Below are positions 37,401-49,509 of a stretch of DNA of 64,000 bases, one piece after another (positions within the stretch are counted from its first letter, which is position 1; the number at the start of each line of letters is the position of its first letter). The notes under the pieces were generated by a model. It saw nothing but the letters and a program-made list of their open reading frames with translations. It was not told where the DNA came from and searched no databases. Source of the DNA: Euonymus europaeus (taxonomy: Eukaryota > Streptophyta > Magnoliopsida > Celastrales > Celastraceae); contig OY756957.1 of the NCBI GenBank assembly GCA_963580455.1, positions 31,278,501 to 31,342,500 on the forward strand. Direction: 5' to 3'. Both the position numbers and the translations under genes were made by a program.

Positions 37401-40400
37401 ATCAATATCCGAAACGCCAGGATCGTAGAGCTCGAAAAGTAGCGTGAAATCAAGCTAAAAATCAGCGAATTCAGAACTCGGAGTCAACGGATATTCATAA
37501 AACCGTTTACGTAAAGAAACCGCATTTCGCGGCTAACTAGGTGAAACGAGACCAACCAGCCACGAGTTCTGAAATCAATATCCGAAATGCCAGGATCGTA
37601 GAGCTCGAAAAGTAGTGTGAAATCAAGCTAAAAATCACCGAATTCAGAACTCGGAGTCAACGGATATTCATAAAACCGTTTACGTAAAGAAACCGCATTT
37701 CGCGGCTAACTAGGTGAAACGAGACCAACTAGCCACGAGTTCTGAAATCAATATCCGAAACGCCAGGATCGTAGAGCTCGAAAAGTAGTGTGAAATCAAG
37801 CTAAAAATCACCGAATTCAGAACTCGGAGTCAACAGATATTCATAAAACCGTTTACGTAAAGAAACCGCATTTCGCGGCTAACTAGGTGAAACGAGACCA
37901 ACTAGCCACGAGTTCTGAAATCAATATCCGAAACGCCAGGATCGTAGAGCTCAAAAAGTAGTGTGAAATCAAGCTAAAAATCACCGAATTCAGAACTCGG
38001 AGTCAACGGATATTCATAAAACTGTTTACGTAAAGATACCACATTTCGCGGCTAACTAGGTGAAACGAGACCTACTAGCCACGAGTTCTGAAATCAAAAT
38101 CCGAAACGCCAGGATCGTAGAGCTCGAAAAGTAGTGTGAAATCAAGCTAAAATTCACCGAATTCAGACCTCGGAGTCAACGGATATTCATAAAACTGTTT
38201 ACGTAAATAAACCATATTTCGCGGCTAACTAGGTGACACGAGACCTACTAGCCACGAGTTCTGAAATCAAAATCCGAAATGCCAGGATCGTAGAGCTCGA
38301 AAATTAGTGTGAAATCAAGCTAAAAATCACCGAATTCAGAACTCGGAGTCAACGGATATTCATAAAACCGTTTACGTAAAGAAACCACATTTCGCGGCTA
38401 ACTAGGTGAAACGAGACCAACTAGCCACGAGTTCTGAAATCAATATCCGAAATGCCAGGATTGTGGAGCTCGAAAAGTAGTGTGAAATCAAGCTAAAAAT
38501 CACCGAATTCAGAACTCGGAGTCAACGGATATTCATAAAACCGTTTACGTAAAGAAACCACATTTCGCGGCTAAATAGTTGAAACGAGACCAACTAGCCA
38601 CAAGTTCTGAAATCAAAATCCGAAACCCCAGGATCGTAGAGCTCGAAAAGTAGTGTGAAATCAAGCTAAAAATCACCGAATTCAGAACTCGGAGTCAACG
38701 GATATTCATAAAACCGTTTACGTAAATAAACCATATTTCGTGGCTAACTAGGTGAAACGAGACCAACTAGCCACGAGTTCTGAAATCAAAATCCAAAATG
38801 CCAGGATCGTAGAGCTCGAAAAGTAGTGTGAAATCAAGCTAAAAATCACCGAATTCAGAACTCGGAGTCAACGGATATTCATAAAACCGTTTACGTAAAG
38901 AAACTACATTTCGCGGCTAACTAGGTGAAACGAGACCAACTAGCCACGAGTTCTGAAATCAATATCCGAAACGCCAGGATCGTAGAGCTCGAAAAGTAGC
39001 GTGAAATCAAGCTAAAAATCACCGAATTCAGAACTCGGAGTCAACGGATATTCATAAAACCGTTTACGTAAAAAACCGCATTTCGCGGCTAACTAGGTGA
39101 AACGAGACCAACCAGCCACGAGTTCTGAAATCAATATCCGAAATGCCAGGATCGTAGAGCTCGAAAAGTAGTGTGAAATCAAGCTAAAAATCACCGAATT
39201 CAGAACTCGGAGTCAACGGATATTCATAAAACCGTTTACGTAAAGAAACCGCATTTCGCGGCTAACTAGGTGAAACGAGACCAACTAGCCACGAGTTCTG
39301 AAATCAATATCCGAAACGCCAGGATCGTAGAGCTCAAAAAGTAGTGTGAAATCAAGCTAAAAATCACCGAATTCAGAACTCGGAGTCAACGGATATTCAT
39401 AAAACTGTTTACGTAAAGATACCACATTTCGCGGCTAACTAGGTGAAACGAGACCTACTAGCCACGAGTTCTGAAATCAAAATCCGAAACGCCAGGATCG
39501 TAGAGCTCGAAAAGTAGTGTGAAATCAAGCTAAAATTCACCGAATTCAGACCTCGGAGTCAACGGATATTCATAAAACTGTTTACGTAAATAAACCATAT
39601 TTCGCGGCTAACTAGGTGACACGAGACCTACTAGCCACGAGTTCTGAAATCAAAATCCGAAATGCCAGGATCGTAGAGCTCGAAAATTAGTGTGAAATCA
39701 AGCTAAAAATCACCGAATTCAGAACTCGGAGTCAACGGATATTCATAAAACCGTTTACGTAAAGAAACCACATTTCGCGGCTAACTAGGTGAAACGAGAC
39801 CAACTAGCCACGAGTTCTGAAATCAATATCCGAAACGCCAGGATTGTGGAGCTCGAAAAGTAGTGTGAAATCAAGCTAAAAATCACCGAATTCAGAACTC
39901 GGAGTCAACGGATATTCATAAAACCGTTTACGTAAAGAAACCACATTTCGCGGCTAAATAGGTGAAACGAGACCAACTAGCCACAAGTTCTGAAATCAAA
40001 ATCCGAAACCCCAGGATCGTAGAGCTCGAAAAGTAGTGTGAAATCAAGCTAAAAATCACCGAATTCAGAACTCGGAGTCAACGGATATTCATAAAACCGT
40101 TTACGTAAATAAACCATATTTCGTGGCTAACTAGGTGAAACGAGACCAACTAGCCACGAGTTCTGAAATCAAAATCCAAAATGCCAGGATCGTAGAGCTC
40201 GAAAAGTAGTGTGAAATCAAGCTAAAAATCACCGAATTCAGAACTCGGAGTCAACGGATATTCATAAAACCGTTTACGTAAAGAAACTACATTTCGCGGC
40301 TAACTAGGTGAAACGAGACCAACTAGCCACGAGTTCTGAAATCAATATCCGAAACGCCAGGATCGTAGAGCTCGAAAAGTAGCGTGAAATCAAGCTAAAA

Positions 40401-43400
40401 ATCACCGAATTCAGAACTCGGAGTCAACGGATATTCATAAAACCGTTTACGTAAAGAAACCGCATTTCGCGGCTAACTAGGTGAAACGAGACCAACCAGC
40501 CACGAGTTCTGAAATCAATATCCGAAATGCCAGGATCGTAGAGCTCGAAAAGTAGTGTGAAATCAAGCTAAAAATCACCGAATTCAGAACTCGGAGTCAA
40601 CGGATATTCATAAAACCGTTTACGTAAAGAAACCGCATTTCGCGGCTAACTAGGTGAAACGAGACCAACTAGCCACGAGTTCTGAAATCAATATCCGAAA
40701 CGCCAGGATCGTAGAGCTCGAAAAGTAGTGTGAAATCAAGCTAAAAATCACCGAATTCAGAACTCGGAGTCAACAGATATTCATAAAACCGTTTACGTAA
40801 AGAAACCGCATTTCGCGGCTAACTAGGTGAAACGAGACCAACTAGCCACGAGTTCTGAAATCAATATCCGAAACGCCAGGATCGTAGAGCTCAAAAAGTA
40901 GTGTGAAATCAAGCTAAAAATCACCGAATTCAGAACTCGGAGTCAACGGATATTCATAAAACTGTTTACGTAAAGATACCACATTTCGCGGCTAACTAGG
41001 TGAAACGAGACCTACTAGCCACGAGTTCTGAAATCAAAATCCGAAACGCCAGGATCGTAGAGCTCGAAAAGTAGTGTGAAATCAAGCTAAAATTCACCGA
41101 ATTCAGACCTCGGAGTCAACGGATATTCATAAAACTGTTTACGTAAATAAACCATATTTCGCGGCTAACTAGGTGACACGAGACCTACTAGCCACGAGTT
41201 CTGAAATCAAAATCCGAAATGCCAGGATCGTAGAGCTCGAAAATTAGTGTGAAATCAAGCTAAAAATCACCGAATTCAGAACTCGGAGTCAACGGATATT
41301 CATAAAACCGTTTACGTAAAGAAACCACATTTCGCGGCTAACTAGGTGAAACGAGACCAACTAGCCACGAGTTCTGAAATCAATATCCGAAACGCCAGGA
41401 TTGTGGAGCTCGAAAAGTAGTGTGAAATCAAGCTAAAAATCACCGAATTCAGAACTCGGAGTCAACGGATATTCATAAAACCGTTTACGTAAAGAAACCA
41501 CATTTCGCGGCTAAATAGGTGAAACGAGACCAACTAGCCACAAGTTCTGAAATCAAAATCCGAAACCCCAGGATCGTAGAGCTCGAAAAGTAGTGTGAAA
41601 TCAAGCTAAAAATCACCGAATTCAGAACTCGGAGTCAACGGATATTCATAAAACCGTTTACGTAAATAAACCATATTTCGTGGCTAACTAGGTGAAACGA
41701 GACCAACTAGCCACGAGTTCTGAAATCAAAATCCAAAATGCCAGGATCGTAGAGCTCGAAAAGTAGTGTGAAATCAAGCTAAAAATCACCGAATTCAGAA
41801 CTCGGAGTCAACGGATATTCATAAAACCGTTTACGTAAACAAACTACATTTCGCGGCTAACTAGGTGAAACGAGACCAACTAGCCACGAGTTCTGAAATC
41901 AAAATCCGAAAAGCCAGGATTGTTGAGCTCGAAAAGTAGTGTGAAATCAAGCTAAAAATCACCGAATTCAGAACTCGGAGTCAACGGATATTCATAAAAC
42001 CGTTTACGTAAAGAAACCCCATTTTGCGGCTAACTGGGAGAAACGAGACCTACTAGCCACGAGTTCAGAAATCAAAATCCGAAACGCCAGGATTGTAGAG
42101 CTCGAAAAGTAGTGTGAAATCAAGCTAAAAATCACCGAATTCAGAACTCGGAGTCAACGGATATTCATAAAACCGTTTACGTAAAGAAACCACATTTCGC
42201 GGCTAACTAGGTGAAACGAGACCAACTAGCCACGAGTTCTGAAATCAATATCCGAAACGCCAGGATCGTAGAACTCGAAAAGTAGCGTGAAATCAAGCTA
42301 AAAATCACCGAATTCAGAACTCGGAGTCAACGGATATTCATAAAACCGTTTACGTAAAGAAACCGCATTTCACGGCTAACTAGGTGAAACGAGACGAACT
42401 AGCCACGAGTTTTTAAATCAATATCCGAAACACCAGGATCGTAGAGCTCGAAAAGTAGTGTGTAATCAAGCTAAAAATCACCGAATTCAGAACTCGGAGT
42501 CAACGGATATTCATAAAACTGTTTACGTAAAGATACCACATTTCGCGGCTAACTAGGTGAAACGAGACCTACTAGCCACGAGTTCTGAAATCAAAATCCG
42601 AAACGCCAGGATCGTAGAGCTCGAAAAGTAGTGTGAAATCAAGCTAAAATTCACCGAATTCAGACCTCGGAGTCAACGGATATTCATAAAACTGTTTACG
42701 TAAATAAACCATATTTCGCGGCTAACTAGGTGACACGAGACCTACTAGCCACGAGTTCTGAAATCAAAATCCGAAATGCCAGGATCGTAGAGCTCGAAAA
42801 TTAGTGTGAAATCAAGCTAAAAATCACCGAATTCAGAACTCGGAGTCAACGGATATTCATAAAACCGTTTACGTAAAGAAACCACATTTCGCGGCTAACT
42901 AGGTGAAACGAGACCAACTAGCCACGAGTTCTGAAATCAATATCCGAAACGCCAGGATTGTGGAGCTCGAAAAGTAGTGTGAAATCAAGCTAAAAATCAC
43001 CGAATTCAGAACTCGGAGTCAACGGATATTCATATATTCGTTTACGTAAAGAAACCACATTTCGCGGCTAAATAGGTGAAACGAGACCAACTAGCCACAA
43101 GTTCTGAAATCAAAATCCGAAACCCCAGGATCGTAGAGCTCGAAAAGTAGTGTGAAATCAAGCTAAAAATCACCGAATTCAGAACTCGGAGTCAACGGAT
43201 ATTCATAAAACCGTTTACGTAAATAAACCATATTTCGTGGCTAACTAGGTGAAACGAGACCAACTAGCCACGAGTTCTGAAATCAAAATCCAAAATGCCA
43301 GGATCGTAGAGCTCGAAAAGTAGTGTGAAATCAAGCTAAAAATCACCGAATTCAGAACTCGGAGTCAACGGATATTCATAAAACCGTTTACGTAAAGAAA

Positions 43401-44100
43401 CTACATTTCGCGGCTAACTAGGTGAAACGAGACCAACTAGCCACGAGTTCTGAAATCAAAATCCGAAACCCCAGGATCATAGAGCTCGAAAAGTAGTGTG
43501 AAATCAAGCTAAAAATCACCGAATTCAGAACTCGGAGTCAACGGATATTCATAAAACCGTTTACGTAAAGAAACCCCATTTTGCGGCTAACTGGGAGAAA
43601 CGAGACCTACTAGCCACGAGTTCAGAAATCAAAATCCGAAACGCCAGGATTGTAGAGCTCGAAAAGTAGTGTGAAATCAAGCTAAAAATCACCGAATTCA
43701 GAACTCGGAGTCAACGGATATTCATAAAACCGTTTACGTAAAGAAACCACATTTCGCGGCTAACTAGGTGAAACGAGACCAACTAGCCACGAGTTCTGAA
43801 ATCAATATCCGAAACGCCAGGATCGTAGAACTCGAAAAGTAGCGTGAAATCAAGCTAAAAATCACCGAATTCAGAACTCGGAGTCAACGGATGTTCATAA
43901 AACCGTTTACGTAAAGAAACCGCATTTCACGGCTAACTAGGTGAAACGAGACGAACTAGCCACGAGTTTTTAAATCAATATCCGAAACACCAGGATCGTA
44001 GAGCTCGAAAAGTAGTGTGTAATCAAGCTAAAAATCACCGAATTCAGAACTCGGAGTCAACGGATATTCATAAAACCACTTACGTAAAGAAACCACATTT
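37401..44100 (+). repeat. 9-mer (1557 bp) and 8-mer tandem higher-order repeats
   Basis: GATACCACATTTCG recurs at 38035, 39418, 40975 and 42532: spacings 1383 (8 monomers minus 1 base), 1557 and 1557. AACCCCATTTTGCGG recurs at 42015 and 43572 (1557). ACCAACCAGCCACG recurs at 37551, 39107 and 40491. Each unit runs through GTGACACGAG, GGATTGTGGAGC, CCACAAGTTC with CCGAAACCCC, and TATTTCGTGGCTAAC monomers. The missing base near 39071 (GTAAAAAACCGC) is private to one unit. Near 43034 one monomer has CATATATTCG for CATAAAACCG, a cluster of changes in a single copy. Confidence 0.9.
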
Positions 44101-45250
44101 CGCGGCTAACTAGGTGAAACGACACCTACTAGCGACGAGTTCTGAAATCAATATCCGAAACGCCAGGATCGTAGAGCTCGAAAAGTAGCTTGAAATCAAG
44201 CTAAAAATCACCGAATTCAGAACTCGGAGTCAACGGATATTCCTAAAACCGTTTACGTAAAGAAACCACATTTCGAGGCTAACTAGGTGAAACGAGACCA
44301 ACTAGCCACGAGTTCTGAAATCAAAATCCAAAACGCCAGGATTGTAGAGCTCGAAAAGTAGTGTGTAATCAAGCTAAAAATCACCGAATTCAGAACTCGG
44401 AGTCAACGGATATTCATAAAACCGTTTACGTAGAGAAACCACATTTCGCGGCTAACTGGGAGAAACGAGACCTACTAGCCACGAGTTCTGAAATCAAAAT
44501 CCGAAACGCCAGGATTGTAGAGCTCGAAAAGTAGTGTGAAATCAAGCTAAAAATCACCGAATTCAGAACTCGGAGTCAACGGATATTAATAAAACCGTTT
44601 ACGTAAAGAAACCACATTTCGCGGCTAACTAGGTGAAACGAGACCAACTAGCCACGAGTTCTGAAATCAATATCCGAAACGCCAGGATCGTAGAGCTCGA
44701 AAAGTAGCGTGAAATCAAGCTAAAAATCACCGAATTCAGAACTCGGAGTCAACTGATATTCATAAAACCGTTTACGTAAAGAAACCGCATTTCGCGGCTA
44801 ACTAGGTGAAACGAGACCAACCAGCCACGAGTTCTGAAATCAATATCCGAAACGCCAGGATCGTAGAGCTCGAAAAGTAGTGTGAAATCAAGCTAAAAAT
44901 CACCGAATTCAGAACTCGGAGTCAACGGATATTCATAAAACCGTTTACGTAAAGAAACCGCATTTCGCGGCTAACTAGGTGAAACGAGACCAACTAGCCA
45001 CGAGTTCTGAAATCAATATCCGAAACGCTAGGATCGTAGAGCTCGAAAAGTAGTGTGAAATCAAGCTAAAAATCACCGAATTCAGAACTCGGAGTCAACA
45101 GATATTCATAAAACCGTTTACGTAAAGAAACCGCATTTCGCGGCTAACTAGGTGAAACGAGACCAACTAGCCACGAGTTCTGAAATCAATATCCGAAATG
45201 CCAGGATCGTAGAGCTCAAAAAGTAGTGTGAAATCAAGCTAAAAATCACC
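44101..45250 (+). repeat. Block repeated from 36.8-38 kb (42-monomer offset)
   Basis: ACGACACCTACTAGCG, AGTAGCTTGAAATC, TTTCGAGGC, ACGTAGAGAAACC and AACTGGGAGAAACG appear here in the same order as at 36.8-37.3 kb. TAGAGAAACC is at 37166 and 44431, an offset of 7265 (42 x 173 minus the one base lost near 39071). The following CGCATTTCG / CAACAGATATTC monomers also correspond. Confidence 0.83.
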
Positions 45251-48200
45251 GAATTCAGAACTCGGAGTCAACGGATATTCATAAAACCGTTTACGTAAAG
45301 AAACCACATTTCGCAGCTAACTAGGTGAAACGAGACCAACTAGCCACGAGTTCTGAAATCAAAATCCGAAACGCCAGGATTGTAGAGCTCGAAAATTAGT
45401 GTGAAATTAAGCTAAAAATCACCGAATTCAGAACTCGGAGTCAACGGATATTCATAAAACCGTTTACGTAAAGAAACCACATTTCGCGGCTAAATAGGTG
45501 AAACGAGACCAACTAGCCACAAGTTCTGAAATAAAAATCCGAAATTCCAGAATTATAGAGCTCGAAAAGTAGTGTGTAATCAACCTAAAAATCACCGAAT
45601 TCAGAACTCGGAGTCAACGGATATTCATAAAACCGTTTACTTAAAGAAACCGCATTTCGCGGCTAACTAGGTGAAACGAGACCAACCAGCCACGAGTTCT
45701 GAAATCAATATCCGAAACCCCAGGATCGTAGAGCTCGAAAAGTAGTGTGAAATCAAGCTAAAAATCACCGAATTCAGAACTCGGAGTCAACGGATATTCA
45801 TAAAACCGTTTACGTAAAGAAACCGCATTTCGCGGCTAACTATGTGAAACGAGACCAACTAGCCACGAGTTCTGAAATCAATATCCGAAACCCCAGGATC
45901 GTAGAGCTCGAAAAGTAGTGTGAAATCAAGCTAAAAATCACCGAATTCAGAACTCGGAGTCAATAGATATTCATAAAACCGTTTACGTAAAGAAACCGCA
46001 TTTCGCGGCTAACTAGGTGAAACGAGACCAACTAGCCACGAGTTCTGAAATCAATATCCGAAACCCCAGGATCGTATAGCTCGAAAAGTAGTGTGAAATC
46101 AAGCTAAAAATCACCGAATTCAGAACTCGGAGTCAACGGATATTCATAAAACCGTTTACGTAAAGAAACCACATTTCGCAGCTAACTAGGTGAAACGAGA
46201 CCAACTAGCCAGGAGTTCTGAAATCAAAATCCGAAACACCAGGATTGTAGAGCTCGAAAAGTAGCGTAAAATCAAGCTAAAAATCACCGAATTCAGAACT
46301 CGGAGTCAACGGATATTCCTAAAACCGTTTACGTAAAGAAACCACATTTCGAGGCTAACTAGGTGAAACGAGACCAACTAGCCACGAGTTCTGAAATCAA
46401 TATCCGAAACGCCAGGATCGTAGAGCTCGAAAAGTAGTGTGAAATCAAGCTAAAAATCACCGAATTCAGAACTCGGAGTCAACGGATATTCATAAAACCG
46501 TTTACGTAAAGAAATCACATTTCGCAGCTAACTAGGTGAAACGAGACCAACTAGCCACGAGTTCTGAAATCAAAATCCGAAACGCCAGGATTGTAGAGCT
46601 CGAAAATTAGTGTGAAATCAAGCTAAAAATCACCGAATTCAGAACTCGGAGTCAACGGATATTCATAAAACCGTTTACGTAAAGAAACCACATTTCGCGG
46701 CTAAATAGGTGAAACGAGACCAACTAGCCACAAGTTCTGAAATAAAAATCCGAAATGCCAGAATTGTAGAGCTCGAAAAGTAGTGTGTAATCAACCTAAA
46801 AATCACCGAATTCCGAACTCGGAGTCAACGGATATTCATAAAACCACTTACGTAAAGAAACCACATTTCGCGGCTAAATAGGTGAATCGAGACCTACTAG
46901 CCACGAGTTCCGAAATCAAAATTTGAAATTCCAGGATTGTAGAGCTCGAAAAGTAGTGTGAAATCAAGCTAAAAATCACCGAATTCAGAACTCGGAGTCA
47001 AAGGATATTCATAAAACTGTTTACGTAAAGAAACCACATTTCGCGGCTAATTAGGTGAAACGAGACCTACTAGCGACGAGTTCTGAAATCAATATCCGAA
47101 ACGCCAGGATCGTAGAGCTCGAAAAGTAGCGGGAAATCAAGCTAAAAATCACCGAATTCAGAACTCGGAGTCAACGGATATTCATAAAACCGTTTACGTA
47201 AAGAAAACACATTTCGCGGCTAACTAGGTGAAACGAGACCAACTAGCCACGAGTTCTGAAATCAATATCCGAAACGCCAGGATCGTAGAGCTCGAAAAGT
47301 AGCGTGAAATCAAGCTAAAAATCACCGAATTCAGAACTCGGAGTCAACGGATATTCATAAAACCGTTTACGTAAAGAAACCGCATTTCGCGGCTAACTAG
47401 GTGAAACGAGACAAACTAGCCATGAGTTCTGAAATCAATATCCGAAACGCCAAGATCGTAGAGCTCGAAAAGTAGTGTGAAATCAAGCTAAAAATCACCG
47501 AATTCAGAACTCGGAGTCAACGGATATTCATAAAACCGTTTACGTAAAGAAACCACATTTCGCGGCTAACTAGGTGAAACGAGACCAACTAGCCACGAGT
47601 TCTGAAATCAAAATCCGAAACCCCAGGATCGTAGAGCTCGAAAAGTAATGTGAAATCAAGCTAAAAATCACCGAATTCAGAACTCGGAGTCAACGGATAT
47701 TCATAAAACCGTTTACGTAAAGAAACCACATTTCGCGGCTAAATAGGTGAAACGAGACCAACTAGCCACGAGTTCTGAAATCAATATCCAAAACGCCAGG
47801 ATTGTAGAGCTCGAAAAGTAGTGTGTAATCAAGCTAAAAATCACCGAATTCAGAACTCGGAGTCAACGGATATTCATAAAACCGTTTACGTAAAGAAACC
47901 ACATTTCGCGGCTAACTAGGTGAAACGAGACCAACTAGCCACGAGTTCTGAAATCAATATCCGAAACGCCAGGATCGTAGAGCTCGAAAATTAGTGTGAA
48001 ATCAACCTAAAAATCACCGAATTCAGAACTCGGAGTCAACGGATATTCATAAAACCGTTTACGTAAAGAAACCACATTTCGCGGCTAACTAGGTGAAACG
48101 AGACCAACTAGCCACGAGTTCTGAAATCAATATCCGAAACGCCAGGATCGTAGAGCTCGAAAAGTAGCGTGAAATCAAGCTAAAAATCACCGAATTCAGA

Positions 48201-49400
48201 ACTCGGAGTCAACGGATATTCATAAAACCGTTTACGTAAAGAAACCGCATTTCGCGGCTAACTAGGTGAAACGAGACCAACCAGCCACGAGTTCTGAAAT
48301 CAATATCCGAAACGCCAGGATCGTAGAGCTCGAAAAGTAGTGTGAAATCAAGCTAAAAATCACCGAATTCAGAACTCGGAGTCAACGGATATTCATAAAA
48401 CCGTTTACGTAAAGAAACCGCATTTCGCGGCTAACTAGGTGAAACGAGACCAACTAGCCACGAGTTCTGAAATCAATATCCGAAACGCCAGGATCGTAGA
48501 GCTCGAAAAGTAGTGTGAAATCAAGCTAAAAATCACCGAATTCAGAACTCGGAGTCAACAGATATTCATAAAACCGTTTACGTAAAGAAACCGCATTTCG
48601 CGGCTAACTAGGTGAAACGAGACCAACTAGCCACGAGTTCTGAAATCAATATCCGAAACGCCAGGATCGTAGAGCTCAAAAAGTAGTGTGAAATCAAGCT
48701 AAAAATCACCGAATTCAGAACTCGGAGTCAACGGATATTCATAAAACCGTTTACGTAAAGAAACCACATTTCGCAGCTAACTAGGTGAAACGAGACCAAC
48801 TAGCCACGAGTTCTGAAATCAAAATCCGAAACGCCAGGATTGTAGAGCTCGAAAATTAGTGTGAAATCAAGCTCAAAATCACCGAATTCAGAACTCGGAG
48901 TCAACGGATATTCATAAAACCGTTTACGTAAAGAAACCACATTTCGCGGCTAAATAGGTGAAACGAGACCAACTAGCCACAAGTTCTGAAATAAAAATCC
49001 GAAATGCCAGAATTGTAGAGCTCGAAAAGTAGTGTGTAATCAACCTAAAAATCACCGAATTCAGAACTCGGAGTCAACGGATATTCATAAAACCGTTTAC
49101 TTAAAGAAACCGCATTTCGCGGCTAACTAGGTGAAACGAGACCAACCAGCCACGAGTTCTGAAATCAATATCCGAAACGCCAGGATCGTAGAGCTCGAAA
49201 AGTAGTGTGAAATCAAGCTAAAAATCACCGAATTCAGAACTCGGAGTCAACGGATATTCATAAAACCGTTTACGTAAAGAAACCGCATTTCGCGGCTAAC
49301 TAGGTGAAACGAGACCAACTAGCCACGAGTTCTGAAATCAATATCCGAAACGCCAGGATCGTAGAGCTCGAAAAGTAGCGTGAAATCAAGCTAAAAATCA

Positions 49401-49417
49401 CCGAATTCAGAACTCGG
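49401..49417. repeat. 17-bp imperfect palindrome around GAATTC (one per monomer)
   Basis: CCGAATTCAGAACTCGG is symmetrical about its central A: seven of eight base pairs match, the exception being A5 against C13. It spans the monomer boundary used here and recurs in almost every copy in both arms. Common variants are GAATTTAGAAC, GAATTCAGACC and GAATTCCGAAC. Dyad symmetry of this kind is known from centromeric satellites; whether a protein binds here cannot be told from sequence. Confidence 0.85.
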
Positions 49418-49509
49418 AGTCAACGGATATTCATAAAACCGTTTACGTAAAGAAACCGCATTTCGCGGCTAACTAGGTGAAACGAGACCAACTAGCCACG
49501 AGTTCTGAA
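49406..49509. repeat. 11-bp inverted repeat inside the monomer (82-bp spacer)
   Basis: TTCAGAACTCG at 49406-49416 is the exact reverse complement of CGAGTTCTGAA at 49499-49509. The arms are 82 bp apart within a monomer and 69 bp apart across the next boundary, so each arm could pair on either side. The pair recurs in most monomers. It would allow alternating stem-loops or cruciforms along either strand. Confidence 0.85.
49442..49451. repeat. 10-bp perfect palindrome TTTACGTAAA (one per monomer)
   Basis: A perfect 10-bp palindrome with an ACGT core at monomer positions 40-49, among the better conserved stretches of the repeat. Variants include CTTACGTAAA (for example 21075-21084), TTTACTTAAA (near 30243, 45640 and 49100), TTTTCGTAAA (near 9331) and TTTACGAAAA (near 62243 and 63973). 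ACGT cores are bound by plant bZIP factors, but I infer no regulatory role from that alone. Confidence 0.85.

Noticed and set aside
49442..49451. Promoter or operator function for TTTACGTAAA
   Set aside because: There is no gene nearby and the motif recurs every 173 bp, so it is reported as a structural motif and not as a regulatory site.
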